The notes beneath the pieces are model-generated. The model saw only the letters and a list, made by a program, of their open reading frames with translations. It did no database searches and was not told the origin of the DNA. This document shows positions 12,582 to 26,000 of a stretch of DNA of 64,000 nt, one piece after another; the stretch's first letter is position 1; each line of letters opens with the position of its first letter. Position numbers and translations under genes: made by a program. The stretch comes from Macrocystis pyrifera. Lineage: Eukaryota; Sar; Phaeophyceae; Laminariales; Laminariaceae. The DNA is taken from the NCBI GenBank assembly GCA_031763025.1, contig JASSKH010000006.1:5019691-5083690 (forward strand). The letters are read 5' to 3'.

Positions 12582-13220
12582 CTAGCGATAGACCATCCAC
12601 AGATGGATCATCTACAGATAGATCATCTAGAGATTGATCATCGACAGAAATATCATGTGACGCATGCTACAGTGGAAGTGCACCATTTTTTTCTGAGGCT
12701 CCTCACTTGACCTTAAGGAGCTCCATACCTCGCCCGAAAACTGACTTCAGCAAAAATCAAATGGCCTTCAATGGCCCAAGTCGACGAAGAAATCATTTTT
12801 CGAAACAATAATGGCATTCCGACGATTTTGGGTTAAGGAGCCCCGTCATTCAGAAAGCATTCTAGCGGAAATGTGTTACCTCTATATATACAGATTGATC
12901 ATCTACCGCTATATATCATCTGCTGTAGCTGGTAGATCTTAACGTGCCCTTGGGAGAAGTTGCGCAGGACCTGCGCAGCACAAATCTAACCCAGCGAACA
13001 TTTCCTACGGTGGATCGTGCAGGTTGTTACTGCTCCCACCCGGCAACATGAGCTAGATCACACAGACCACACACATCACACAGATCACACAGATCACACA
13101 GACCACACAGATCACACAGAATACACATATCACACATATCATACAGATCACACAGATCACACAGATCACACAGATCATACAGATCACGCAGACCATACAG
13201 ATCACACAGATCACGCAGAC
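12582..13220. repeat. GATCATCTACAGATA / CAGATCACA satellite module
   Basis: A 15-bp array (GATCATCTACAGATA-like, 12582-12655, recurring at 12893-12930) is followed by a single-copy core containing AATCTAACCCAGCGAACAT. A 9-bp array (CAGATCACA / CAGACCACA) then covers 13055-13220. The same three-part arrangement recurs at 24.9 and 33.6 kb and in part at 56.6 kb. The HTDHTDHT-like peptide in one frame is a by-product. Confidence 0.75.
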
Positions 13221-13232
13221 CCGGACGGCAAG

Positions 13233-13280
13233 TGTAAGGACCGTTTGGGCAGAATTATGAACACCAAACGGTCCTCACAT
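13233..13280. repeat. Inverted repeat with short loop
   Basis: The arms TGTAAGGACCGTTTGG and CCAAACGGTCCTCACA are separated by about 14 bases. Looser versions of the same TAAGGACC...CTTACATTT arrangement lie at 13600-13660 and 31143-31250, which suggests a dispersed fold-back element. Confidence 0.55.
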
Positions 13281-14027
13281 TTCAGCGAGATGTCTGCCCT
13301 GAAAGTCATCGAAGAGGGAATCGATTGTCAACCCGAGGTGCGTACAACGGTTATGGTCCACTACAGTAATATCGCCCGTTGCCCGCTATACTGCCGGTTG
13401 CACGCTATGGTGCCTGTGGAAACTGCTTGGCACAGATGGAATTCACCAGTGTGGTATTAATAGCATCGGTGTGCGGAGGGATTAGTGCCGGTTGACGGTA
13501 TAGCGGCGGTAGTGTTGCCTGGCACCTATCACACCGGCACCATTCCGTATAGAGGCAACGCGAGCTACCTGGTAAAGGTCATACCACTCTGGCCGAAAAT
13601 ATAATATACGTTTGGTTACAACTATGAATACTAAAGTGTCCTTACATTTACGTCCAGGGCCGTGCACTACTGGGCGTGTTGGTGCTGCAGGAAGGGCATA
13701 CATTTTTTTTTTTTGGGGGGGGGGGGGAACGGTCCGAACGAGCGGATTTCCCTCCTTCTATAACCCAGAAAACAGTTGAATATCAAGCGTTCAATCGCTT
13801 CGAGTCACAGCTGACGCATTTGAAACATTTTCGTGGCTTGGAGAAATGATCGTTTTCCCACCTCTATCCTCTATGGTCTACAAATATTTCAAGGACGGCA
13901 GGTAGGTCTCTCTCTCTTCCCGATGGCGCAGGGTCTACTGCCGTTGCTCATGTTGGCGGGTGGGGTCTGCACAGTACAATCTGCATCATCTATATTACCA
14001 CATGTCCCTTGGGTTGGGTCTGAAGTA

Positions 14028-14132
14028 TTACGGGGGTCCATATTAAATAGGACCTACGGTACACACAAAAACCTATATATTTCGCTATTTTCACTAACAA
14101 TATTTGGTCCTATTTACTATGGCCCCCCGTAA
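14028..14132. mobile_element. 105-bp TA-flanked MITE, copy 1
   Basis: Terminal inverted repeats start TTACGGGGGTCC, with arms of about 27 bases that continue to TAAATAGGACC. The element is flanked on both sides by TA. The interior contains AAAAACCTATATATTT. The size, TA target and fold-back structure fit a mariner/Stowaway-type MITE. Confidence 0.75.
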
Positions 14133-14334
14133 TATGCAGATCCTGCACAACCTCTCGCGACGGTAGGTGAGGAACTACTATTAACAGAACATCTCTGTCC
14201 GGCAGCAGTAGCAGCAGAGGCAGCAACAGCAGCAGTAGCAGCAGCAGTAGTAGCAGCAGCAGCAGCAGCAGTAGACCATAATCCGTCCGGGGTATAAACA
14301 ATTTTTATGATGTTGTAGGGGTAGTTATCGGTTG

Positions 14335-14775
14335 GGTTGGCGACGTACACCAACTAGGTAGCAGTTGTGTGAGCACGTGAACCAACTTATCACTAGTTGG
14401 GTGGCCACGTAAACCGGCTGTTGACAGCTATTGGTTGGGTGGCGACGCAAATCTACTACAGTAATTTTTAGTTGCATGGCGACGTAAACCGACTACGACC
14501 AGACATATTCGTTGGGTGGCGACGTAAAGCAAGTAGGTAGGTAGGTACGGTACCTATTATTCATAGGTGGGCGGCGACGTAGACCAAATATTCATTATTA
14601 AATAGTTGGTTGGCGGAGTAAACCGACTATTACCGGGGTCCAAAGTTAATAGGACCTATGGTGTACATAAAAACCTATGTATTTACCCATTTTTAATGAT
14701 AACGTTTGGTCCTATTTAGTACAGTATGGACCCTCGTGATAGTTGTTAGTTGGGTTGGCCGCGTAAGCCAAACCA
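14335..14775. repeat. ~60-bp degenerate tandem repeat interrupted by a MITE
   Basis: About seven units built on GTTGGGTGGCGACGTAAACC followed by a variable ACTA-rich spacer. A MITE copy (14630-14739) sits inside the array, and the last unit resumes after it. Confidence 0.7.
14630..14739. mobile_element. 105-bp MITE family, copy 2
   Basis: It starts TTACCGGGGTCC and ends GGACCCTCGTGA with flanking TA on each side. It has diverged from copy 1 and is inserted within the tandem array. Confidence 0.7.
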
Positions 14776-14904
14776 AGTGACTTTTGTCTTCAATAGCAAA
14801 TAAACGATTCGAGCCGGCCAGATTAGATTTTAAGAAAAAGCGCCGAAAAATCCGAAAAAAATACCGCACGCAACTGCAGTATTAATAGTACCTTAACAGA
14901 GATC

Positions 14905-15150
14905 ATCTCCAACAGGGGTGTAATCAATTTCGGGCAATCGATTTTTTCTCCACAAAGGAAAGGTTAAGGTTGTCAATATCGAGCAATATTGAGGTGTTTT
15001 CGGAAACATCTGGTCGAGAAAAGAGCCTTCCGGAAATATATCGGTCGACCTTAGTTTTTGATAGCGCACCCTTCTCATCGTTTTCGAGAGCAAAGAAATG
15101 AAAACAAAACAAAAAACAACACAAAGAGTGCTGGAGAAACGATCGCATCC
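14905..15150 (+). repeat. Dispersed repeat shared with 30705-30915
   Basis: Both copies carry GAAAGGTTAAGGTTG (or GGAAGGTTGAGGTTG), GGTGTTTTCGGA, AGAGCCTTCCG and ATCGTTTTCGAGA-like words in the same order and orientation over about 200 bp. No coding capacity is evident. Confidence 0.6.
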
Positions 15151-15252
15151 CCTCCCCTGTGTGCGAACTCGACGTCTCGATGCTCTGGACGGTACTGCTG
15201 TAACTGTCATACCTGACGTGGCCAATTACAAACTATTAATAGTCGGCCACGC

Positions 15253-15390
15253 TTAACTCTTTTAGGACTGCAGTCCTGTTTTGGTCACAAGCCAGTCAAA
15301 TCATACGCAGTTCGTCCCCAAAGCAGTCCTGTTTTGGTCACAAATCAGTCAAATTATGAGCAGTTTCTCCTCAAAACGGGACTGCACTAC
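15253..15390. mobile_element. Decayed fold-back element related to the 17.8-kb TTAA MITE
   Basis: It begins at TTAA with CTCTTTTAGGACTGCAGTCC. It contains an internal duplication of CAGTCCTGTTTTGGTCACAA and ends with GGGACTGCACTACTAAA. The right TTAA is lost. Confidence 0.45.
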
Positions 15391-16019
15391 TAAAGCAGCC
15401 AAGTCACGGGTCTAATCTATTTATAGAATTGAAAAAAAAAAAATAAGCAGCTGCGATGAGATCGAGGATTTTTGGTCGAAACTCGTCTTTGCAAGCTGCG
15501 TGTCATACTATACTAGTGATACTAGTGATCCTGCAATCGCGCCTAGTACAGGTTTTATATGTTCTCATGCCCGGTATACGCATATGTACGTACAAGTCCG
15601 CATATGAGGGGAAGACGAATCTGCTTGAGAAGCCGCAGAATGCAAGGAGTGGGTGTGTCTACGGAAATAACCAAAATAAATTTCGAAGTTGCACGTAGCT
15701 TGTCACAAGTGGGCAATTTTTCGGTGTGTATTACACACCTGATATTGCAGTATTGTACTTCCTGAAATATGAAGAATATGTTCAGCACAGATCCCCAACC
15801 CGGTACAAACGTATGTTATTCCCGGTCGATAATTCAGATCATACAGTTCCGAGCCAGCAACACAAACTATGAACAGACACGCCATGCAGACCAGGAAACC
15901 CATCTGCCCTCGGGAAACAACTCTACAGATCATGTAAAAAAAAAGGGGGGTCGATCGATGATATTTTCTGATGGGTTCAATATCACGCTTTACAGTGCTA
16001 CGACGAGGGAAGAAAGTGC

Positions 16020-16215
16020 TGAGGTGTACTCGATCTCATGCCATGGCCGTAGTCCATAGACCTTCGCATCCCTGCAATACCTGGACGGCGCATGTCGGGT
16101 TTTCACCGACCAGGCAGACATTTACTCGTACTTGCACCAAGCGCGAAGCGCCGTGAGGTGTCCGACGAGTCGCATGAAGGGGGAGCTGCTTCTTTACTAA
16201 GAACCGCTTGTAGGT
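16020..16215 (+). repeat. Type P dispersed repeat
   Basis: A near-complete copy: TGTACTCGATCTCATGCC, then GACGGCGCATGTCGGG, then GCGCGAAGCGCCGTGAGG, ending AAGAACCGCTTGTAGGTGG. The left edge lacks the usual G run. Confidence 0.65.
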
Positions 16216-17023
16216 GGGGGAGGGGGGAGAAGTGCCTGCTATGTGACTGACTCCTGATCAGGGATACGAAAGGCACGAGAGAGCTGCCTGCGCAAATGGG
16301 GCCAAGGTGATATAAAATGAAAGGTGAAGAAAACGGACCCATGGATAAGCATATCAGACTTAACAATGGGAGAAAGCTGGACAGGCAGAGCGAAGGTGAT
16401 AGGTGGCAAGAAAAAAAAAAGTGGAGCGGAGCGGTGCCCCCCCGCTGTTGACGGAAAAAGAAACGGCCTTTTTGGCGATTCAGTTTTCGACTAATCAATG
16501 TTGTTCCTCGTTAAAACATGCCCTTGCGATCGATCACAATTGGTACCTGGTATGCTTTCTAGTCTTCCAAGTGCTCTTTCCTTCTGTAAAACAAGCCCGT
16601 ATGATCTATAGCACCTGATTTTGTTCCGCTACCATTTTACTACGTTCCAGCTCAACTTGTACGAGGTTTTAGCCTCAGCGGTCTTCTGGACAAGCCGCCG
16701 TCACCGGTATCATCCCTTCTCCCCCCCCCCCGGTACGTGCCTCCACTTTTATCGAGCAAAGGGTTCACCAGTCCCACTGCTCGTCGATTTTCCTCGAATG
16801 TTGCTATCGTAGTTCACGCTCTCGCGCTTTCCGCTAATCCGTTTTGATGCAAAAAAGAAATCCCTACATACGAGTCGTATGCGCACTCGGTGGTAATGGT
16901 ACCCATGCCATCGTTTCTAGTAGACCCGTGGACAACCTTACAAGCCACCGGGGGGTGCCGGCTTGCTTCATCGTACCATGCATTCAAGTACATACGACGC
17001 AGTATTTTCAAGTACAGTAGTAC

Positions 17024-20000
17024 CTGCGGAGCGGCGTGTGCTCCTCCGCTGTTGACGGCCTCCATCTCATCTTCGCTCATCACAGGCCGTCCGAACATCG
17101 CACCGCCCACGATCTGGGAGAAGTCTAGAGCGCCGGGGCTGTGCCGGTGACGAACGGGTTCGCCATTGTTTGCCGCGATCTGCCGTACGCCAAGCCAGCG
17201 CCAACACCACAACGACAAACAACACACGCCGAGCCAAAACAACACAAACAAACAAAGAGATGAAAAAAAAAAAGAACACGGAAAACAGCGAGCAGACAGA
17301 AACGGGGATAACGGTGACGGTGCGGACGACGGCGAATCGAGACACTGCTACTGCTGCTACCAATATTACGAGGGTCCATAGTTACCACCTATGGTATGCA
17401 TAAAAACCTATATATTTACCTATTTTTACCAACAAAATTTGGTCCTTTTTACTATGGTCCCCCGTAATAGTTAATATCACTACTACTACAATTACTTCCA
17501 TCAGTACTGCTACGTAGTACCACTACAGCACTACTATTACTATTTGATACCACTACCCACTGCCACTGCTACTGCTGTCGCTACATGTGCACGCGCTTCT
17601 ACCATTAACAATACCACTCCCCACTTCCATCCACTACTACTGCTGCTAATACTGCTACTGTAGGACTACTGCTACTGAAAAAAAATGACAGAAAATGCAT
17701 GTGAAAAGCGATGCGGGGCGTGCAGGGTGTTGTACCGTACCAGCACACGTTCATCAAAGTTCACATGATGTAGGATCGGTTGTCTCCCTTCTTAACCTTT
17801 TTAGTACCGCAGTCCGGTGTTGGGGACAAATCACTTGGAGTTAGACTGGTTTGTCCCCAAATCGGGACTGCGGTACCAAAGGGGTTAAACAGGCCCACCA
17901 ACGAATGAAGAGCGAAAGGAGACAACAGAGGGGACCAGGGAGGACGGGGGGTACAACCATGGAATGCTGCAAAACTACAAATAATCATAATCATGGCGTA
18001 AACAACACAACAACAATGCACGTTTTGAGTGTCCTTGAGCGTTCTCGACATTTTGCGATTCCATCGACACTTTTAGACGTTCGGTAATATGCAGTGATCT
18101 CCCCCCCCCCCCCCCCCCCCCTCCCCCCCTCTCCATTATATATATTATATATGGGTTGGGTCGGCGTCGGTTGGCAATGACACCGTAAAACGTGCCACTC
18201 ACTACGTGAGCTAGACTGCCAGGGTACCGTTTTTTTTTTTTTTTTTTTTTTTTGGCGGTTGCCCACAGCTGGTCGTCGAGTTAGATCATCTGCGCGAGGT
18301 AACTCTTTACTCTGCACATGGGAATTGATCGTATCACGTAGTGTTCAAGGTAAGGCACCCAAAAGGAAGGTACATAGTACTCCCATTGCTGTCTCTGGAA
18401 GTGGCTACACCGGAAATTAAATTAACTCATTGAAGCTGTCATCCATATGGAAGTCCGCCTCACAAGCGGTTCTTAGTAGGATGCAGCTCACCCATTCATG
18501 CGACTCGCCGGACACCTCACGGTGCTTCGCGCTTGGTGCAAGCAATGTCTGCCTGGTCGGTGAAAACCCGACATGTTCCGTCCCGGCATTGTAGGGATGC
18601 CAGGGTCTATGGTCATACGACTACGGCCATGCATGAGATCGAGTACACCTCTCCTATCGAGTACACCCCCCCCCCCCCTCCCCCCGTATATGGTCTTAAG
18701 ACTACGACCATGCATGATAATGAGTACACCCCCCCCCCTCTCCCCCTCCCCACCCCCGCCTACCCCCGCCTACCCCCGCCCCTCCCCCACCTGCTGGCGC
18801 TGCTGGAGCTGGTGTTCGTATTGCTGCTGCTCCCGAAGGAGGGCACGCTTTCCGACGAACTTGATCAGGGGCTCGTGGCGGTTCTTTTTGGGGGCGACGA
18901 AGTCGGCGCCGGCCATGAAGGCACCGGCGAAAGCGTCGTCGAGATTCGGTTTTTTTCACCTATGACATCGCCGCCCAGCGGAATAACACAACAATACACG
19001 AAACCGGGATCGGAATTGCAATCGGCAATGGTTTCGTTGTCGGTAGTGGCAACGGTATCGGTATAGGTATCAGTATCTGTAACGGTGTTGGTATCGGTAT
19101 AGAAATTGGTATCGGTATTGATATCGCTTCTCATCGGCATAATCATTTTAGTTGCACCCGCATCCGTGTCGGTTTCTATCGGGATCGGTATGGGGCGTCG
19201 CCATCGACATCATCATCGGCATTGTCATCGTTATCGGCATTTATCTCGACCGGTATGGGCAACTTTATCGGTATCGTTATCGGTATCGATATCGGCATCG
19301 ACCTCGATCTCGATATCGGCATCGGTATCGGTATCGGCCTCGACATTACCATCGATATCGGCGTCGATACCTGTATCGACATCAGTATCGGCATCAGTGC
19401 TCGCATCGGTACCCGTATCGGCAATCGGCTTCGTTGTATATCGGTATCCGTATCGGCTTCGTTATGTATCAGTATCGGTATCGGCTTCGTTATGTATCGG
19501 TATCCGTATCGGCTTCGTTATGTATCAGTATCGGTATCGGTCCCAACCCCGGCGGAGACGCCTTTCCTATAGCATAAAAAACACAAGCAACCCACCTCAG
19601 GTGGTGGCGCGTTAGCATCTTCCTCGTCTTGCGCCGCCTGAATCTTGGCCTTCACCACAGAAGCTTCGTCCCCGTCGATCGAGCACAGGGGTTTCCCAAC
19701 CAATACCTGCCAAATACACGCACGAGGGGGGGGGGGGGGGGGGGGTACTCATTTGTTGCTTGCCTTAGTCATTTGACCATTAACCACGCATCCCTTTCGA
19801 GACGGAGCACCGTTCCTACTCCTAACAGAGACACCTCCAACAATTGGGCGCTCATTACGTTGTTTCCATATATTACATGGAAACGTTTTGGTGATATTAT
19901 CCCCTTCCTGTCTGGCCGCCTGCGGCCACCATCTATCTCCTAGGATTGCGATCGTTTTCTCGCTGCTATTCAGTGTACCAAACTCCTTCATGTCACATTC

Positions 20001-23000
20001 GCCTATTTCCCTCATCTCCTTTTCAAACACATCCCGTTGCTCCTTGTAAATTTCACATTCTACTACTATGTGATTCTACTCTCAATTTGCTTTGCCACAC
20101 GCGCACATCTCTGCATATACTTCCTCCTCCTCCCGGCTACTGGTGTACCACTTTCTTCTTTCTGGCAGGTCCAGGTCCCATACACGAAAGCGCAGTTTCA
20201 GCGTTTTCGCGAAGTCCATTGGGCCGTGAAAATGCGTTTTCATTCCTATTCCTTCCTTCAGTGCCCCGTATATCTCCAAGTGATATTCGGATTCCACCTT
20301 GTTTCTTAGAGCTAGCCTTTCCCTTCTTTCTATCATTTCTTCTACTTGTGCCTTGTACCTCCCAAACTTCCCGGCGGAAATCATCTCTTCTTGGTTTCCC
20401 CCTATATCCTTCCATACTTTGTCAACTACGCCATCCCACCTAATTCCAGCTCGCTATTTTGTTACTTTATCCCATACAGCTCTTATCAACTATGGCTGGC
20501 AACCTCTTTTTTGGCATGTTCCTTTCTTTATATTGTCATTTCAACTTCCTCGCGTCTCTACTTGTCTTGAGTGGGTGCATTCCAAGTTCTGCTCTTAATA
20601 CTGTATTACTAGTGTGTACTCTAGCATCTCAGATTTTTTTTAGCTGCTGTCATTTGTACTGTTTCCAACTGTTTCACGAGTTTCGCGTTCCCTTCCCATA
20701 CTTCTCCTGCTTATCCTAGCTTTGGTACATCAGGATACATGTCGTAATCCTAGTGTCAAGGTGCGAGTCTGTTAGGATCGCATCCATCTTGCCTACGCGT
20801 GCTTTACCCTTTCCTATTACTCTTGCTATATGTGCATCCCAAGAGCAGTATTTTGAGATCTCTACGCCAAGGTATGTATACTGGTCTACGATCGGCAATT
20901 GATATTCTCCCCACTTCCACCTGAAATTTATCGGGTTCACCTTATCTTCGTTACAAACAACTACTGCGCATTTATTGGCGCTCGTCGTCACCCTCCATTT
21001 CCTGGTGTATTCTAGCGCCTTCTCTATTTGTTTCTGCATTTCTTCGGGTGTTTCTGATATCCCCACGAAGTCATCCGCAAACATCAATCCCGACACCGTA
21101 CCTTCCCCTACCGTGACTCCCTGCCTTGCTGCCTCGACTGCTAGTATCAGGTCGTTAATATATATATATATATATCTTGAAGAGGTCAGGTGACAATGCA
21201 CATCCCTGTGCAACTCTTTGTAAAATATCAACATACTTGAACAATTTCCCCGTCCAGCATCACAACACTTCTCGCACATTCCGTCATATTTTTCATCATT
21301 CTCCACATCTTTCCTCTGATTCCTATTTCCCACAGGTTTTTCCACAATCCATCTCTCCATACTGTGTCGTAGGTTTTCTGCACCTCTAGAAATAAACAGT
21401 ATATTGTTAGTCCCGCGTCTTTCCTGCCTTGAATAATCTTACCTAAGGTGTGCATATGGTCTAAGCAACCACGGTTTGGCCTAAGCCCTGCTTGCCCTTC
21501 GCTTATTCTGTCTTCCTTCTCCATCATCGCTCCCATTCTATCGTTCAAAATCTTACAAAATGTTTTGCCTACTGCGCTTAGTGGCGTTATCCCTCTGTAG
21601 TTCCCCGGGTCAGCCTTATCTCTTTTCTTGAATAAGTTTACTACTACTCCTTCCCTCCATCTCCTAGGTGCGTACTCGTTTTGCTATATCCAGTTACACA
21701 ACATAACCATCATGGTACGCATTCCTTCTCTCCCGTACTTCAAAAATTCATTCACTATTTGGGCTGCCCCTGCTGCCTTTCTACTCTTTAAGTTTAGTTA
21801 CACACTTGTTTACTTCTTTTGTGAACTCTCTGTAACCCACCCGATTCACTGTCGTCCCTTTCTGATGTATCTACGTTCGCCTCTGCCCATGCGTTGATTT
21901 CCTTCTCGAATTCTGCGTCGAACGTTTCGTTGGCTGTGGGTACTAGTACTTCCCTTTTCCCTTTCGAACTACTAACCATTTTACCGTTCTGTGCTCTTAG
22001 AGTAGCTATTCCCGTGTCTGCCTCTCCTGCTTGTTTGCCCAGTATCTCTTTTTTATCCCTACCCACATCTGCTTAATCCCGCCCTCAAAGTCTTCATTCG
22101 ATTTATTTATTACGTCTTTCCACATTCCTTTTCTTCTTTTCTCTACCATCTCTTCTACTTTCTTTCTACCTATAGCATATTCCTCCCACCCTGTCGTAGT
22201 TTTACTGGATGTATACCTTGCGTGTGCCTTTCTCCTTACTCGTATATCCTATTTCATTTCATCATCCCACCGTTTCACTGCTCTGTTGCATACTATCAGC
22301 TTCTTCCGTTAATTTACACGCTGTGGTCTTGACAACTGCTCCCATCCTTCTATTTTTCTAGCTGGGGAGAGGCCGTTGTAATTTGAGCGGACTTGTAACG
22401 CCAGACTATTGTTATTCCTGTTGAAAAAAAAAGCCTAGTTCCGTTTCGAGGACCTCTTTCGTTGGACTCTTATCAAAAGATCCGAGCTGTTTCCCACTGG
22501 TACATGAGGAAACGCCAACATGAACAACAACAAAAAACGTGTCTCAGCCTTGCCAGACCGTTTTTTTTCTCTCAAAAATCAATCTCTGCAAACACTATAC
22601 TCGTATGAAACAAGCATAACGACAGCCGTCGACGTGAAGCCAACTGACTGAAGGATTCGGTCTTCATCGATCGCGCGCAAGAAGAGCGCCATTTATCTGT
22701 TGTGCTTGTACTGGGTATATTATGCCCAAGTACAGCACTACGGCCCCAAGCTTCGGAACAATGTTATTGTTGATGTCAGAGGCAGCAAAAAGGTGGGGAG
22801 GAGAGCCAAGAGAGATGGAAGGCGGGGGTGTACTTATGTCACTCACGGCCAGGGGGGGGGGGGGGTGTACTCATTATCATGCATGGCCGTAGTCGTATGA
22901 CCATAAACCCTCGCATCCCTATAATGCCGGGACGGAGCACGTCGGGTTTTCAGGGGGGGGATCCATGGCCGTAGTCGTATAACCATAGACCTTCGCATCC

Positions 23001-26000
23001 CTACAATGCCGGGACGGAGCACGTAGGGTTTTCACCGACCAGGCAGACATTGCTTGCACCAAGCGCGAAGCGCCGTGAGGTGTTCGGCGAGTCTCATGAA
23101 AAGAGTGAGCCGCATCCTGCTGGGAACCGTTTGAGAGGCGGACTTGTGTGTGGGTGACAGAGGGGGGGGGAGGGGTCATACAACAGCAGTGCGGGCTATA
23201 TCTACTGTACATGGTAATCTAGGTGGACCGCATGTGCGCGTGTGCACCGGGACTCTCCACGCCTGGTACGCAGATAAGAGGCTGAGCAGCAGCAAAGTGC
23301 GCACGCCCTGGTACACCGGTGATGTGTATGCCCCCCCTCGACACCACCACCCACCCTTGGAAGTTTGGTAAGCGTCAACAACATACGGCGGGCGATGGTT
23401 AGCAGAACCCAGAAAATGCATGACCCCCCCCCCTCTATGTTTATGACTCATTCTGTAATAGGATCTGGCTATTATGCTCCCCCCTTACTGAATTCGATCT
23501 CAACTTAGGACCAGGTTGTTCTATGCTAGAGGTTGCGGGAATCGTGGAGTCGACGTAGGCGTGTCTTGGATAGTCGCGCTTACTATTAATACAATACGTC
23601 GTATAGTCTAGTCTAGTCCAGGCTAGAGGTATTCCTCGGGGAACACCACCATTCTCGACCAAGCCACGATCAAGACACGGCCAACGCAACTCACACGACC
23701 TGCACGACCCACATCCCCCACACGACCCGCACGACCCACAGGACGAGTCACCACGATTCACACGGCCCCATACGAGCAACACGCCCCACATGTCTTCGTA
23801 CACAGGACCAACATGGAGATCCGCACGACCCCCGCACGACCTTACACGACCTCACACGACCCCGCACGTGTCACACGACCCCACACGACTCCACACAACC
23901 TCTCACGACTCGCGCGGCCCGCACGACGGCCCATACGATTAACCCCTCCCACCCCACACTACACTACACCACACAGCATACCACATACCATACCATACAT
24001 TCCATACCATGCCATACCATACCATACCTCACCTCACCTCACCACACCACACCACACCACACCACACCACACCACACCCACAACCCCCCCCCCCCCCCCC
24101 CCCCCCCGCTTGGCTCCCTCTCCCTCTCCCGAAAAACATCGCGCTTGTACTCACCACATCGTCCACGGCAGCGAAGAGCTTGACCACGACTCCCACGTGC
24201 GTAGAGCGGACCTCGACGCTGACCTTGTCCGTCTCCACGACGGCAATCACCTCGTCTTCCTTAACCTCGTCCCCGACCGACTTGCACCACTGCACTACGG
24301 TGCCCTCAGAGATAGAGTCGCCCAGACTTGGGGGCAGGAGTTGGATGGTGTATGTGGATTTTTACAGCGGGGGGAGGAGGCGAGAGGGGGTACAGGGGAG
24401 AGGAAAGGTAAGGGGGGGGATGGGGGGTTGAAGTGATGAATTGATACTCTGTGAACGGAGTTGCATAGGAAAGGAGGGGAATAGAATGGAGGGGGAGAGA
24501 GGGGGGGGAGAGGTACGCATGGACATGTGGGAGCCCGAGGGCAGAGGGGGGTGTGATGTATGATCAGCAATATCATTAGGGTCGGCGGGGCCGGGAGGAG
24601 GGGAGGGGAGGGTGGAGGGTAAGAGGGAAATCTCAGGGGGGGGGGGGGGGGGGGGGGGGGGGGGAGATACATCTATAGGGGGGAGGGACGAGAGTTCGGA
24701 CGGGCGATTCATCCCGATCGAATAAAGCGACATTAAACGCCAGGCAGAGGGGATGGGGGGGGGGGGGGGGGGGAGGGTCAAGATCGGGACATCCCCAATG
24801 GACCACGTAACAGAAAAAATAATCCCAAGGAGAAAGAATCAAACCAGCAACCAATCCCACCGCCACCAAACAACCCACATCTCGCAAAGATCACGATCTA
24901 TCTGTCTGCAGTAGATCATCTACATCCGTTGTATTGATATGTCGTGAAGGATCTGTATAGTACAGATCCAACCCAGGAAACAAGTCCTAGATCATAAAGA
25001 TCATACAGATCATACAGATCATACATATCATACAGATCATACAGATCATACAGATCATACAGATCATACAGATCATACAGTTCAGGAATCGACGATCTAT
25101 CCGAGATGGTAAAAAAATTCCACCACACAACGGCCTCAACATCTTCACGAGCACCATGACAGCAGTTGGCTCCGACTGAGAGAATCTTCGGCACCCCTCG
25201 TCAGCTACGCGGCCGAGCTTGAAAGCACGCAGGGGCAAACAGTCATGATAACATAGTTCAGGAGGGAAGGGGGAAGAGGAGGAGAGAAGGGGAGAGGGAG
25301 GAGGGGGGGCGACGAAAACAGAGAAAGGGGGCGGCTGCCCTCCATTTTTTAACCCGTAAACCTCACCGCTCTCTCCCTCCCCCCTCTATCCTCTCCTCCC
25401 TCTCTCTCCCTCCCTCCCTCCCTCCCTCCCTCCCTCTGCCCTTTTATGGCCTTCGCCATCACCAAAATCTCACCCTGGAAGCTCCATGACGTGCTCGTCC
25501 CGGCGCGGAGAAGAAGCCCGGAAACTTCCAAGTCTCCGATCCGTCCGGGGAACACCGGTCGCTGGCGATGGAAACTCACCCACTCCAGCCACCCCGCGTG
25601 CCGCAGCGATGGTGCTGCTCGACGCCGACCGAGACTGCTGTGGAAAGGCGAGAAACAGAAACTCGGTGCTGTTTTTTTCGGCGTGCGTGCGGTGGTTGCG
25701 GCCACGCTTGCGCGCGGCGGGCACACACAAGAGCACAGAGATGAAGCGCAAACTGAAACAAACGCATACTGACAACAAATCCAGCCTGCTGCCTTTCATT
25801 GTTTTCGTTCGCGCTCAACTGTATGCACGTGCAAGGTGTGCCTATTACTACCTATACTGACTGGACAGAAAAATTGAAGAAGGGACTACAGCTCTGGACG
25901 GATCTACGAGGAGCGTTCAGACACGGTTCAAAATTTCTGCGCATAGCAATACGAGGTAGTCTACAACAGCACTCTCTCTTTCGTATTACATATGATTTTG

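Noticed and set aside
12990..13220. CRISPR-like regularly spaced repeats
   Set aside because: The 9-bp and 15-bp units are contiguous tandem arrays without unique spacers, in a eukaryotic sequence.
18791..18959. Peripheral subunit-binding domain (PSBD) as in bacterial E2 or PDHX
   Set aside because: The typical PSBD pattern of arginine/leucine with a G-x-G-x-x-G-R loop is absent; EPLIKFVGKR and the EMEAVNSGGA ending fit KGD4/YMR31.
19106..19615. Plus-strand 169-codon frame rich in serine/isoleucine
   Set aside because: It is produced by the GGTATC hexanucleotide array.
18702..24326. Complete dihydrolipoamide succinyltransferase (DLST)
   Set aside because: The lipoyl domain is present, but no E2 catalytic domain or its histidine motif was found downstream on the minus strand; the following exons match KGD4/YMR31.
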